From a virus, in IMG/VR virus record IMGVR_UViG_3300037587_000401, positions 1 to 24,496 of that record: a stretch of 24,496 nt of DNA. One strand, given 5' to 3'. The stretch's first letter is position 1; each line of letters starts with the position of its first letter. Shown piece after piece: positions 1 to 6,340 of this stretch. The translations under genes were made by a program, and so were the position numbers. The notes under the pieces were generated by a model. The model ran no database searches. It had not been told where the DNA came from and saw only the letters and a list, made by a program, of their open reading frames with translations.

Positions 1-123
1 TCTTGTTAAGCCTCTGTTTAGTGCCGCTCTTGCGATAAACGATTCGCTTAGCCCCGTCTTCTGCGAGATAGATTTTATCTCTGCCTTAGTGCCATCATTA
101 AATCTAACATTTAGCTTTTCCAT
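1..123 (-). CDS. Ribbon-helix-helix (Arc/CopG-like) repressor, partial
   Basis: The first 41 codons of a leftward gene that runs off the window. The protein starts MEKLNVRFNDGTKAEIKSIS and continues with KTGLSESFIARAALNRGL. A short basic strand followed by a helix, a turn and a second helix is the layout of ribbon-helix-helix DNA-binding proteins of the Arc/CopG type, which act as dimers. A good ribosome site (AAGGAA) lies 7 bases before the ATG. It is transcribed away from the Tad2-like gene out of a promoter flanked by two TGTGTACAC boxes, so autoregulation is likely (inference). The family call rests on pattern alone and the C-terminus is unseen. Confidence 0.7.
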   Translation of the reverse strand, partial: MEKLNVRFNDGTKAEIKSISQKTGLSESFIARAALNRGLTR

Positions 124-143
124 ACCGATTCCTTTATTTAAGC

Positions 144-181
144 TGTGTACACATTATTGATTATATTTGTGTACACGTCAA
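144..181 (-). promoter_or_regulatory. Leftward promoter with two TGTGTACAC operator boxes
   Basis: On the minus strand TTGACG (181-176) and AATAAT (158-153) are separated by exactly 17 bases, a near-consensus sigma70 promoter for the ribbon-helix-helix gene. The perfect palindrome TGTGTACACA (144-153) touches the -10, and a second copy TGTGTACAC (168-176) sits over the spacer next to the -35. Their centres are about 24 bases apart. The placement is that expected for repressor sites; which protein binds is inference. Confidence 0.6.
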
Positions 182-215
182 CACTTTGATTGATTTATTT
201 TGGTCGTAAAAAGTG

Positions 216-242
216 TGGTATAATTAACGGGTCAACGTTGAC
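216..242 (+). promoter_or_regulatory. Extended -10 promoter and palindromic operator for the Tad2-like gene
   Basis: TGG followed by TATAAT (219-224) is a consensus extended -10 element; the -35 region is weak. Seven bases downstream lies the perfect 12-base palindrome GTCAACGTTGAC (231-242), near the expected transcription start and so positioned as an operator. A second copy of the same GTGGTATAATT core occurs at 11056-11066 before the small RNA candidate. Confidence 0.6.
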
Positions 243-262
243 AAATCTATGGAGATTTAATT

Positions 263-559
263 ATGAGTGCACAAAAGCTAAATTCAAACCTGAATTTTGG
301 TGATGCTATCGAGGCATTAAAGAGCGGCAATAAAGTCGCTCGATTGGGCTGGAATGGTCGAGGCATGTGGTTATTGCTAGTTGCCGGATCAAAGGGCATT
401 CGTCCGGTGGCTGGTACGCCATACAGCAACGCGGGGTTAACTGATAAGGTTGATATTGAGGCGCATATCGATATGCATACCGCACAAGGTAATATGCAGC
501 CTGGTTGGTTAGCGAGCCAAACGGATATGTTGGCCGACGACTGGATGGTTATTGATTAA
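263..559 (+). CDS. DUF2829 / Tad2-like protein
   Basis: A 98-residue protein with the hallmarks of the DUF2829 family, now grouped as Thoeris anti-defence 2 (Tad2)-like: NFGDAIEALKSGNKVARLGW near the N-terminus (residues 11-30), then NGRGMWLLLV, a variable middle, and a C-terminal DMLADDWMVID. Studied Tad2 proteins sequester the cyclic ADP-ribose signal made by Thoeris defence systems, but many DUF2829 members are untested. GGAGA precedes the ATG. The gene stands alone on its own promoter, convergent with the leftward operon. The family assignment is strong; an anti-defence role here is inference. Confidence 0.8.
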   Translation: MSAQKLNSNLNFGDAIEALKSGNKVARLGWNGRGMWLLLVAGSKGIRPVAGTPYSNAGLTDKVDIEAHIDMHTAQGNMQPGWLASQTDMLADDWMVID

Positions 560-565
560 CCACGC

Positions 566-590
566 AATAAAAAGCCCGACAAGCGGGCAA
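566..590 (-). terminator. Rho-independent terminator of the leftward operon
   Basis: GCCCG (574-578) and CGGGC (584-588) form a hairpin with a 5-base loop. Read leftward it is followed by TTTTTATT. It lies just past the stop of the last leftward gene (612). There is no T-run on the plus side, so it serves mainly the minus strand. Confidence 0.7.
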
Positions 591-611
591 TTGGTAATCA
601 GTTAAGTGGTG

Positions 612-848
612 TTAAATAATAAGCGTGGTTGACTTGCTCTTTCTTTCGGTAAACTCCTTAAATGATATCCTTTCCTCGTTGAATGAGTAATCATAGCTCT
701 TCCTGTCCCATCCGTCGGGATCCATAATCACAACATCAAGATGCTTGCACCACTCTGCGCTGGTCTTTTTAGTTTTTTCTTCCCAGTATTTAGATACGCG
801 CCTTCGCTGTGATTCGGCCCTGTCTTTAGCTGTTTCGTAAAACATCAT
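612..848 (-). CDS. Small conserved-type phage protein
   Basis: 78 residues, last gene of the leftward operon. The second half has a pattern common in short phage proteins of unknown role: DPDGWDR, then a YSFNEERIS stretch, then EFTERKSKSTT at the end. The N-terminus is charged and helical. AGGGGA precedes two adjacent ATG codons, so the start is 848 or 845. No enzymatic motif is visible and no function is assigned. Confidence 0.6.
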   Translation of the reverse strand: MMFYETAKDRAESQRRRVSKYWEEKTKKTSAEWCKHLDVVIMDPDGWDRKSYDYSFNEERISFKEFTERKSKSTTLII

Positions 849-885
849 TCATTCCCCTTTATCGGTCATAGTTTAGTGGTGGTTA

Positions 886-1194
886 TTAATTAACGATTAC
901 TGGTCTTGCTGGTGAGCGCTTCCAACATTGCTTATCGTAACAAGTAAACTCAACCTCCATGTCCATGCAAAATAAATTATCCGAGAAACGTTCGCATTTA
1001 TAAAGCCAATCTTCCGGCTCTTCGTCAGACTTGGGATTTGCATTTTTAATGCACTGAAGTATAAAGGTTGCTCGCTTGTCGCTATCTGCCGAGTCACATA
1101 CCTTTGTGGTTTCCATTTTTGTGAACTCCTCAAATGGCTTGCTGCATCCAGATAGTGCAACCACGATTATTGCTGCTGTTAATATTTGTTTCAT
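886..1194 (-). CDS. Small predicted lipoprotein
   Basis: 102 residues beginning MKQILTAAIIVVALSGCSK. A lysine, a hydrophobic run and the lipobox LSGC predict export and lipid anchoring at Cys17. The mature part has several further cysteines (VCDSAD, LQCIK, YKCERF, LFCMD, FTCYDKQCW), suggesting disulfides in the periplasm. An in-frame TTG lies five codons upstream, but GAGGAA at the right spacing favours the ATG at 1194. Phage lipoproteins can act in superinfection exclusion or lysis; nothing here decides between them. Confidence 0.65.
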   Translation of the reverse strand: MKQILTAAIIVVALSGCSKPFEEFTKMETTKVCDSADSDKRATFILQCIKNANPKSDEEPEDWLYKCERFSDNLFCMDMEVEFTCYDKQCWKRSPARPVIVN

Positions 1195-1243
1195 TTTTTC
1201 ATTCCTCAATATGTGTTAGTAGTGGTTGTCATTTCCACCCGCA

Positions 1244-1369
1244 TTAACGAGCGGTTTTTTTATTCATTCGCATAGGGGTAGTCATTGATCGCGCTGTGCT
1301 TTTCTCGCCGCAACGCTCAAAGACTATGTTGTAATACCCAAATGTGTGCTTGCGCTTAGGTTTAGGCAT
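1244..1369 (-). CDS. 41-residue basic small protein
   Basis: A short leftward reading frame starting MPKPKRKHTFGYYNIVFER, two bases after the stop of the gene before it, so translation is probably coupled. It is rich in lysine and arginine. The ribosome site is weak (GGGA). It is kept because it fills the operon gap exactly and shows coding-like composition. No family recognised. Confidence 0.45.
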   Translation of the reverse strand: MPKPKRKHTFGYYNIVFERCGEKSTARSMTTPMRMNKKTAR

Positions 1370-1371
1370 GA

Positions 1372-1581
1372 TTAGTCCCAAACTTCCCTAAGGCTCTCGC
1401 GCAACAGAGCCGCGTTTTCAGCCTTAACTCTGCGCTTATGCACCTCACAGCCAATCTTTGTTTTGATCGACTTGTTAGCTTCGTGAATGCGTTTGAGCGA
1501 TTTATCAGCCAGGCTTTGAGATTCTTTCTTGCTGATTTTGACCTTCTTATCCTTGGTTAAGTTCATTGGGAAATCTGCCAT
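1372..1581 (-). CDS. 69-residue basic, helical protein
   Basis: The protein begins MADFPMNLTKDKKVKISKKE and is mostly charged helix (lysine/arginine and glutamate alternating). There is one base between the upstream gene's stop and this ATG, so it is co-translated with the XRE-type repressor. GGGGG lies before the start. Such small basic partners of phage repressors are common but not characterised; no function assigned. Confidence 0.55.
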   Translation of the reverse strand: MADFPMNLTKDKKVKISKKESQSLADKSLKRIHEANKSIKTKIGCEVHKRRVKAENAALLRESLREVWD

Positions 1582-1582
1582 G

Positions 1583-1783
1583 TTAGCCCCCTTTGCTGAT
1601 AAATTTAATTTCTAAATTAAGCGTATGCGCCAACTGCGCGATATCAATTAGCCTTGAGCTGCTATCACCATTAAGAGCGCGAATAGTCTTGCCATAAGAT
1701 ATGCCAGACGCTTCTGATAAGTGTTTGGCGCCATTAATGCCACTATCTACCATTGCTTTCTTTAGTTCATTTCCTAATTTCAT
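1583..1783 (-). CDS. XRE/Cro-type helix-turn-helix regulator
   Basis: 66 residues. Residues about 18-45 (GAKHLSEASGISYGKTIRALNG) read as a helix-turn-helix of the lambda-repressor class: recognition helix after GIS, then a helix through IAQLAHTLNL. It is the first gene of the leftward operon and diverges from the recombination operon across a 150-base control region, the classic place for a phage switch regulator. It has no cleavage or dimerisation domain, so it is Cro-like in size. AAAGG precedes the ATG. Confidence 0.75.
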   Translation of the reverse strand: MKLGNELKKAMVDSGINGAKHLSEASGISYGKTIRALNGDSSSRLIDIAQLAHTLNLEIKFISKGG

Positions 1784-1811
1784 GTTTGTTACCTTTCTAT
1801 TTAAGTTAACG

Positions 1812-1842
1812 CCAATTTAGCACCAATTATCACGCATTGCAA
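1812..1842 (-). promoter_or_regulatory. Leftward repressor promoter with CCAATT direct repeats
   Basis: Minus-strand TTGCAA (1842-1837), a 17-base spacer and TAAATT (1819-1814) make a plausible promoter for the XRE-type gene. CCAATT occurs at 1812-1817 and again 11 bases on at 1823-1828, about one helical turn apart and overlapping the -10 and spacer, so these may be operator half-sites. Confidence 0.45.
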
Positions 1843-1860
1843 ATATATTTCATAAAAGGG

Positions 1861-1888
1861 TTTACAATTAGTTTTGAGGTGGTAAGCT
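1861..1888 (+). promoter_or_regulatory. Possible rightward promoter for the recombination operon
   Basis: TTTACA (1861-1866), a 16-base spacer and TGG-TAAGCT (extended -10, hexamer 1883-1888) lie 48 bases before the first gene. The -10 hexamer is poor. The call is supported mainly by position opposite the repressor promoter. Confidence 0.35.
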
Positions 1889-1935
1889 TTAAGGCATCAA
1901 AAACATTTAATCGAAAAACAATTAAGGTGACTAAC

Positions 1936-2184
1936 ATGCAAGCAATTACAGGTGAGAGCGTAACGATAGAAATCAACGGTCATTCATATGACGCAGTGGT
2001 TAACGGTTATCACTACCCAAGGCTGGCGCCAAACTTTGAAGATCAAGGTGAGCCTGAGCAATTCGATTTAGACGGACTATCAATAGAGGTTAACGACAAC
2101 TGGATTGATGTTTCTCAGATGTTAGCAATCGAAACTGTTTACGACGACATCTTAAGTCAGCTAAAAAAAGCTAAGGAAGGTTAA
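1936..2184 (+). CDS. 82-residue acidic protein ahead of recT
   Basis: First gene of the rightward recombination operon, starting MQAITGESVTIEINGHSYDA. Beta-rich N-terminal half, acidic middle (EDQGEPEQFDLDG), helical end. An open frame extends upstream to 1837, but AAGGTG correctly spaced before the ATG at 1936 decides the start. recT begins two bases after its stop. Small partners of RecT are frequent in phage operons; no family recognised. Confidence 0.65.
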   Translation: MQAITGESVTIEINGHSYDAVVNGYHYPRLAPNFEDQGEPEQFDLDGLSIEVNDNWIDVSQMLAIETVYDDILSQLKKAKEG

Positions 2185-2186
2185 CT

Positions 2187-3086
2187 ATGAGCATGGACTT
2201 AGCAACAATTCAAAATCAGTTAAATAACTCTCTGGTTGCCGCTGGTATTCAGTCAATGTTGCCCAAGGGCACAACAATGGATCAATTCGTTCGTTGCGCC
2301 TCAATCGCCATGGTTCAAAGCAAGGACTTAGGCGAGGCAAATCAAGACTCGGTGATCATGGCGTTAACTATGTGCGCTAAAGATGGGCTGGTACCAGATA
2401 ACAAAGAGGCGGCTCTAGTTACCTTCAACACCAAAATTAAAGGCTCAAACGGCCAGCGTGACGGGTGGGTTAAGAAAGCGCAATACTTACCAATGATTGA
2501 TGGCGTACTTAAGCGCGCTCGAATGTCAGGACAGATTGCATCAATGTCAGCCAAGACCGTTTATCAAAATGATGCGTTTGATTACTGGATGGATGAAAAC
2601 GGCGAACATTATAAATACGTCCCGGACCTTAACGGCGATCGAGGCGAATTAAAATTGTGTTTCGCATACGCCAGGTTAACCAACGGCGAGTTATTAATTG
2701 AAGTAATGACCAAGGCAGATATCAACAAGGTTAAGGGAGCAAGTAAAACCAGCTCTTATGGCCCTTGGGTTGATTGGTACGATCGCATGGGTTGTAAAGC
2801 TGTTATGCACCGATTGTGTCGCCGACTTCCTAACGCCTCTGAAATGGTCCAGATGTGCGAGCAAGGAATGAATATGGCTTTCGATCCCGCAACTGAAAAA
2901 GATATCACACCGGCACCGGCAGAAAACTACGGTGATAAATTAATTAGTTTATTTGCTGATAAACCTAGTGATAAATATTTGCCATGGCTAACACAAAAAT
3001 TAGGCCGCGAAGTTTTAGCGCTTGAAGACATCACCGCCGACGAGTCGGTAAAAGTAATTGAAGTTATGGAGAATGCGAAATCATGA
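2187..3086 (+). CDS. recT: RecT-family single-strand annealing protein
   Basis: 299 residues, typical length. RecT proteins coat single-stranded DNA exposed by a 5'-3' exonuclease and pair it with a complementary strand. Diagnostic blocks are visible: CAKDGLVPDNKEAALVTF (63-80), AQYLPMIDGVLKRARMSG (98-115), and GPWVDWYDRMGCKAVMHRL (192-210) leading into CRRLP. The poorly conserved acidic C-terminal part (about 230-299) matches the family. AAGGAAGG precedes the ATG. It is operonic with the YqaJ exonuclease 300 bases downstream, the standard exonuclease/annealase pair. Confidence 0.95.
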   Translation: MSMDLATIQNQLNNSLVAAGIQSMLPKGTTMDQFVRCASIAMVQSKDLGEANQDSVIMALTMCAKDGLVPDNKEAALVTFNTKIKGSNGQRDGWVKKAQYLPMIDGVLKRARMSGQIASMSAKTVYQNDAFDYWMDENGEHYKYVPDLNGDRGELKLCFAYARLTNGELLIEVMTKADINKVKGASKTSSYGPWVDWYDRMGCKAVMHRLCRRLPNASEMVQMCEQGMNMAFDPATEKDITPAPAENYGDKLISLFADKPSDKYLPWLTQKLGREVLALEDITADESVKVIEVMENAKS

Positions 3087-3394
3087 ATAATTCAGATATA
3101 GAAAATATGAATAAATTTTTGCTAGATGGCGATTACTTACCTGAGTTCTTAAAGGACTTTCATGATCAAAAAGATTTCTTCAAGTCGTTACATCACTTGT
3201 ACCAAGATAGCGAAGGGGCAGAGGACAAGCCTAACTGGCGAGACGGGCAGATTTATACTATCGATTGGTTTTTGTGGTTCACGGCTAGCAGGGGTTATAC
3301 GTTGCAAAAATGCAGAAAAAAGAACGTACCATTTAAAGACCTACCAAATTGGCGCGAGATTCAAGCAGCAGAATTAAGGAACCAAAAATCATGA
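3083..3394 (+). CDS. 103-residue protein between recT and yqaJ
   Basis: Its ATG overlaps the recT stop (ATGA), and its own stop overlaps the exonuclease start in the same way, so the three are translationally coupled. The protein is aromatic and acidic (FLKDFHDQKDFFKSLHHLYQ; DWFLWFTASRGYTL) with a basic end. The tight coupling suggests a role with the recombination pair, but no family is recognised. Confidence 0.65.
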   Translation: MNNSDIENMNKFLLDGDYLPEFLKDFHDQKDFFKSLHHLYQDSEGAEDKPNWRDGQIYTIDWFLWFTASRGYTLQKCRKKNVPFKDLPNWREIQAAELRNQKS

Positions 3395-4071
3395 GAGATT
3401 TTAAAAAAGAAATGGAATTACACTCGGAAACATTGGGCTTTGATTTATCAAAGGTTGAGCAGGGATCACCGGATTGGCATCGTTCGAGAGCTGGCGTCGT
3501 TTCAGCCTCAAAAGCTCATTATTTGCTAATGGGTAGAAAAACCGCTGGCCGCCAAACATATCTTAATGAATTGGTAGCATCTATCGCCACCGGGCTACTG
3601 CCAGAAGAAATAAAAGCCAAGCCCTTACAATGGGGCAAAGACAACGAAGATGACGCGAGGGAGGCTTACAGCGCCGCCACGTTTGAAAGCGTTGAAGATG
3701 TTGCGTTTATCTATCGTGATGAGTCAATGCGCGGCGGGTGTAGTCCTGATGGGCTCATTGTTGGCGAAGAAAAAGGCCTTGAATTAAAATCACCTTGGTC
3801 TAGCGCTGTTTTTATTGCCTTCGCTGCTGCTGGCACAATCAAAAAAGAAGAAGTTGTTCAGTGCCAGTTTTCCATGTGGGTTACCGGGTATCACTCATGG
3901 GCCTTTGCCAAGTTCGATCCCCGAAATGTGAACTGTAAAAAGCTTCATCATGTAGTTGTTGAGCGTGACGAGGAAATGATGGGAAAAATCGAATCACGCT
4001 ACAACGATTTTATCGAAGACATGGACGATATGCTTAAAAACCTTGGCTTAGAATTCGGGATGCAGTGGTAA
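3391..4071 (+). CDS. YqaJ-family phage exonuclease
   Basis: 226 residues. YqaJ/lambda-exonuclease-type nucleases resect double-stranded ends 5'-3' to feed the annealing protein. Motifs in order: GSPDWHRSRAGVVSASKA (25-42, N-terminal block with W, R and S), WGKDNEDDAREAY (81-93, acidic), GGCSPDGLI (115-123, catalytic Asp), GLELKSPW (129-136, catalytic Glu-X-Lys), and QCQFSMWVTG (157-166, conserved glutamine). The frame is open 14 codons further upstream, but the ATGA overlap and AAGGAACC favour the ATG at 3391. Partner: RecT. Confidence 0.93.
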   Translation: MRDFKKEMELHSETLGFDLSKVEQGSPDWHRSRAGVVSASKAHYLLMGRKTAGRQTYLNELVASIATGLLPEEIKAKPLQWGKDNEDDAREAYSAATFESVEDVAFIYRDESMRGGCSPDGLIVGEEKGLELKSPWSSAVFIAFAAAGTIKKEEVVQCQFSMWVTGYHSWAFAKFDPRNVNCKKLHHVVVERDEEMMGKIESRYNDFIEDMDDMLKNLGLEFGMQW

Positions 4072-4418
4072 TGATTGGCCTAGCTGGACTATGTAACAGC
4101 ATATTAAACCCTATTGATTTGTCTCATAAGTTAACCGATGGCGCAAAGCCAGTTACCAAGGCAAAAGTAAAATCAAGGCTAGGCCCGGAGCCAAAGCCAT
4201 TCTATAGCCCGCTATGGACCGAAAACAAAACCGGTCCTGGGCGTCGGATTATGAGTATTAAATTTGAAGGTGGCGAAAGGCTAAAGCGGTGCCCGCAATG
4301 CGAGACGTGGAAGTCTGCCGACACGGAGAGTTTTAGTATAGACCCGCACCAGCTAATAGGCATATCTTCAAGGTGTAGATGCTGCACAAGAAAAAACCAA
4401 CGTAAGACTAACGTCTAA
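4071..4418 (+). CDS. Zinc-ribbon protein
   Basis: 115 residues, start fused to the exonuclease stop (TAATG). The N-terminal half is proline- and lysine-rich and probably flexible. The C-terminal part has CPQCETWKSADTESF (C-X2-C) and, about 26 residues on, CRCCTRKNQR, giving four ligands for one zinc site flanked by basic residues. The layout CPxC..WK..F....CxxC..R occurs in small phage DNA- or RNA-binding proteins. Likely nucleic-acid binding; the exact role is unknown. Confidence 0.6.
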   Translation: MIGLAGLCNSILNPIDLSHKLTDGAKPVTKAKVKSRLGPEPKPFYSPLWTENKTGPGRRIMSIKFEGGERLKRCPQCETWKSADTESFSIDPHQLIGISSRCRCCTRKNQRKTNV

Positions 4419-4435
4419 CATACAAAACAATAATA

Positions 4436-4458
4436 AGCCTCTAATATGATTGGAGGCT
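4436..4458 (+). terminator. Intergenic hairpin without U-run
   Basis: AGCCTC (4436-4441) pairs with GAGGCT (4453-4458) across an 11-base loop. No T-run follows, so it may be an attenuator, an RNA-processing site or a weak terminator between the recombination module and the next gene. Confidence 0.35.
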
Positions 4459-4480
4459 AACAAACTAACTGGTGGATGAA

Positions 4481-4912
4481 ATGAACATTGATTTAAGATC
4501 GGCGGTAGTTGGTGATAAGTTTGATACAAATGATAACCAGTCATGCGTTATTGTCGCTAAGACTAATTACAACCTATGCTTTGAGCTTCTCGATGGGGCG
4601 GAGCTTTTATTTATTACAGGTGAAGATGGCGTACCCGAGAGATCAAACTACAAGCATCTAGCTATCAAATCAAAATACGAACCCCGCCATTGGCTAAAGG
4701 ATTTGCCGGATGCTGGTTTGCTTGCTATTTACGGCACGGAATTTATTGAGCTAAATGAGTTTGGTAAATGGTTTGCTGTAAATAAGCATCAATGTACCGC
4801 GCTATGTAACGACCTAATGCCCACCCTAACCGGCGACGAGTGGCGCAACTCAAAGATTAGCATTGACGAGCTTAAGGCTTGGCAGAAAGAAAACAAGACT
4901 CGCGGCGAATGA
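4481..4912 (+). CDS. 143-residue phage protein of unknown function
   Basis: It starts MNIDLRSAVVGDKFDTNDNQ. The first half looks like a small beta-barrel module (VGDKFDTNDNQSCVIVAKTN); the second half is mixed with WLKDLPDAGLLAIYG and ends helical. A GTG three codons earlier is possible, but GGTGG spaced five bases before the ATG at 4481 is better. Its stop overlaps the next ATG (ATGA). No function assigned. Confidence 0.6.
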   Translation: MNIDLRSAVVGDKFDTNDNQSCVIVAKTNYNLCFELLDGAELLFITGEDGVPERSNYKHLAIKSKYEPRHWLKDLPDAGLLAIYGTEFIELNEFGKWFAVNKHQCTALCNDLMPTLTGDEWRNSKISIDELKAWQKENKTRGE

Positions 4913-5172
4913 AAAGCCTACTAGCTGGATGCGAAAGAGCAGAAAGATTCGAGCTGCTGATTAAGCTTACTAAAATTAAAAGCGAGGGGATATTAAACGC
5001 ACTTGAAGATCACCTAGTTAGAGGCTTTACTGAGGATTTGGCATCTATAAAAAACGGAGTGCCTCAGTCAAACTTTAACCGGGCGCTAACTTCTCTCGAA
5101 GCGGCTAATGAAATTGTTGAGGCAATCAAAGCGCTGGATTGGGCTCACATTAATAACAAGTCACTTAACTGA
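4909..5172 (+). CDS. PapB-like helix-turn-helix regulator
   Basis: 87 residues. The stretch FELLIKLTKIKSEGILNALE followed by DHLVRGFTEDLASIKNGVPQ and SNFNRALTSLEAANEIVEAI resembles the PapB/FocB family: a helix counting signal, then GVPQSNFNRAL as a helix-turn-helix with the recognition helix on SNFNRAL. In bacteria these control adhesin operons; phage copies are presumed local regulators. The ATG overlaps the previous stop. The frame extends 10 codons upstream, but coupling supports 4909. Confidence 0.6.
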   Translation: MKSLLAGCERAERFELLIKLTKIKSEGILNALEDHLVRGFTEDLASIKNGVPQSNFNRALTSLEAANEIVEAIKALDWAHINNKSLN

Positions 5173-5190
5173 TATAAAACGGAGAAAACC

Positions 5191-5280
5191 ATGCAACACA
5201 TAATCATAGCAATGCAAAAAGACGCGATTCAGCCATTTAATTGTTGGTTGCCACTTGAACCAGGAGTCGAACAGGACTAA
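5191..5280 (+). CDS. 29-residue small ORF
   Basis: MQHIIIAMQKDAIQPFNCWL and nine more residues, preceded by an excellent CGGAGA site and followed at once by a hairpin. It could be a real micro-protein or a translated leader of the structured region that follows. Confidence 0.4.
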   Translation: MQHIIIAMQKDAIQPFNCWLPLEPGVEQD

Positions 5281-5470
5281 CCAAGCCGGCCCGTTGATTC
5301 GGGCTTTGTGGGTGCCAAGATATGAAATATTAAACAACCAGAGAATAAGACAATGCAAGCGCAGGGGGAAAGCCCTTAGAGATTAATCTCCGCAGCCGCT
5401 TAATTGGGGTTAAGTCGGTAGTAGTACCCTTTAATTAATTATTTTAACAATGTGAAAAAGGAAAGTGAAA
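5281..5470 (+). other. Structured, gene-free leader region
   Basis: No convincing gene. Hairpins occur in series: GCCCG/CGGGC (5289-5304, loop TTGATT, then TTT); AGGG/CCCT (5363-5376); the 12-base palindrome GAGATTAATCTC (5379-5390); CCGCTTAA/TTAAG-T-CGG (5396-5418, one bulge); GGTA/TACC (5417-5428), which shares bases with the one before and so competes with it. The first may be a terminator; the rest could be a regulatory leader for the gene at 5471. Confidence 0.4.
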
Positions 5471-5746
5471 ATGTCTGATAATAATGCCTGCAGCATGGAA
5501 ATGCCTAGATATAAATCCCATAAAACTGTGTGGGCGCTGAAAATTGAAAACATCAAAGCTGATGTTGTTTCTGAAATTTACGAACTTGAATTTTATGATA
5601 AACGATATTCAAAGAGAGAAGTAACACTTGAATGGTTGGAGAAGCACGAACCTGTACCTGGTGGTTATTTTGTTGTTTATAAAGGTGGGTACAGCAGCTT
5701 CTCACCTGCTGATGCATTTGAAAGCGGCAATTCTTTGATAGAATAA
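5471..5746 (+). CDS. Conserved-type phage protein (KSHKTVWALKI / SFSPADAFE)
   Basis: 91 residues. It contains YKSHKTVWALKIENIK near the N-terminus and EWLEKHEPVPGGYFVVYKGG, then YSSFSPADAFESGNSLI at the end, a signature of a widespread short protein in siphophage small-gene regions. Its function is not known. AAGGAAAG lies at proper distance from the ATG at 5471; a GTG two codons earlier overlaps the ribosome site and is rejected. Confidence 0.7.
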   Translation: MSDNNACSMEMPRYKSHKTVWALKIENIKADVVSEIYELEFYDKRYSKREVTLEWLEKHEPVPGGYFVVYKGGYSSFSPADAFESGNSLIE

Positions 5747-5768
5747 CGACTGTAATTAAGTGCCACCT

Positions 5769-5788
5769 AGCCGCTTAGTTGCGGCTTT
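5769..5788 (+). terminator. Intergenic hairpin, loop TTAGTT
   Basis: AGCCGC (5769-5774) pairs with GCGGCT (5781-5786), followed by only TTG. Member of the recurring hairpin set with a TTRATY-like loop; at best a weak terminator. Confidence 0.45.
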
Positions 5789-5817
5789 GCCAGTAGTAAA
5801 ACAACAAAGGAGCTAAC

Positions 5818-6033
5818 ATGAGTGACTTTCAACTAATTCACATGTCGTTTGCAGATGTCTTTTTGTACAAAGGTGTAACGATAGACTGGCATAATTATTT
5901 AGGCCCCACAATTTTACGAAAAAACACGGATGAGGAGCGAAATTATAGAAATATATCGCTAAGAATTTGGGGCCTTGTAAATCAATTCTCTCGACTCTCT
6001 AAAGAAGAAAGAGAAAAATACAGAATATTTTAA
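5818..6033 (+). CDS. 71-residue small phage protein
   Basis: It starts MSDFQLIHMSFADVFLYKGV and ends in a basic helix (SRLSKEEREKYRIF). An ideal AAAGGAGCTAAC precedes the ATG. It is soluble and unrecognised. Confidence 0.6.
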   Translation: MSDFQLIHMSFADVFLYKGVTIDWHNYLGPTILRKNTDEERNYRNISLRIWGLVNQFSRLSKEEREKYRIF

Positions 6034-6042
6034 GGAACTAAC

Positions 6043-6240
6043 ATGACACAACACGAATTAAACATTATCAAGCTGGTCGATTTGATACATGACATCGAAA
6101 ACACTAATTGCCACGTTAACAGCGCTGAGAGTTTAAAATTGCTAAATGGGCTGGTAAGGGTTCACTCTTGCGCCCAAGGGTCCAGACATGAGCCTTACAG
6201 CCAAAAAGCAGTTGGCCCGGCAAAAGATTATGTGGGTTGA
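6043..6240 (+). CDS. 65-residue small phage protein
   Basis: It starts MTQHELNIIKLVDLIHDIEN; helical N-terminal half, polar C-terminal half. AAGGAACTAAC precedes the ATG. Its 3' end overlaps the next gene by about 50 bases in another frame, so the last residues may be poorly constrained. Confidence 0.5.
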   Translation: MTQHELNIIKLVDLIHDIENTNCHVNSAESLKLLNGLVRVHSCAQGSRHEPYSQKAVGPAKDYVG

Positions 6241-6340
6241 GGTCGCACTAACAATACTAGCCATGTCGGCTGGCGTTATCGGTATAGCGTCTGTGCTTGG
6301 CGCTTTGATTAATTATTATTTTGGAGGCGATCATGAATAG
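6188..6340 (+). CDS. 50-residue single-pass membrane protein
   Basis: MSLTAKKQLARQKIMWVEVA followed by a hydrophobic stretch through IGIASVLGALI and a short tail. Positive N-terminus, one membrane helix (about residues 16-42). AAGGG is 7 bases from the ATG. It overlaps the next small membrane gene by eight bases; the pair could form a holin-like or envelope-modifying unit, which is speculative. Confidence 0.5.
   Translation: MSLTAKKQLARQKIMWVEVALTILAMSAGVIGIASVLGALINYYFGGDHE

Noticed and set aside
897-1160. 87-codon leftward frame inside the lipoprotein gene
   Set aside because: Overlaps the better-supported lipoprotein frame, which has a signal peptide and a strong ribosome site.
1238-1262. 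Hairpin CCGC/GCGG followed by TTTTTTT on the plus strand
   Set aside because: The stem is only 4 bp and no rightward gene ends before it; it lies over the end of a small leftward gene. Probably chance.
1837-1935. N-terminal extension of the pre-recT gene to a TTG at 1837
   Set aside because: The extension overlaps the promoter region, lacks a ribosome site and has non-coding composition; the ATG at 1936 has a proper AAGGTG.
5161-5358. 65-codon leftward frame
   Set aside because: No ribosome site, cuts through hairpins and opposes a tightly packed rightward operon.
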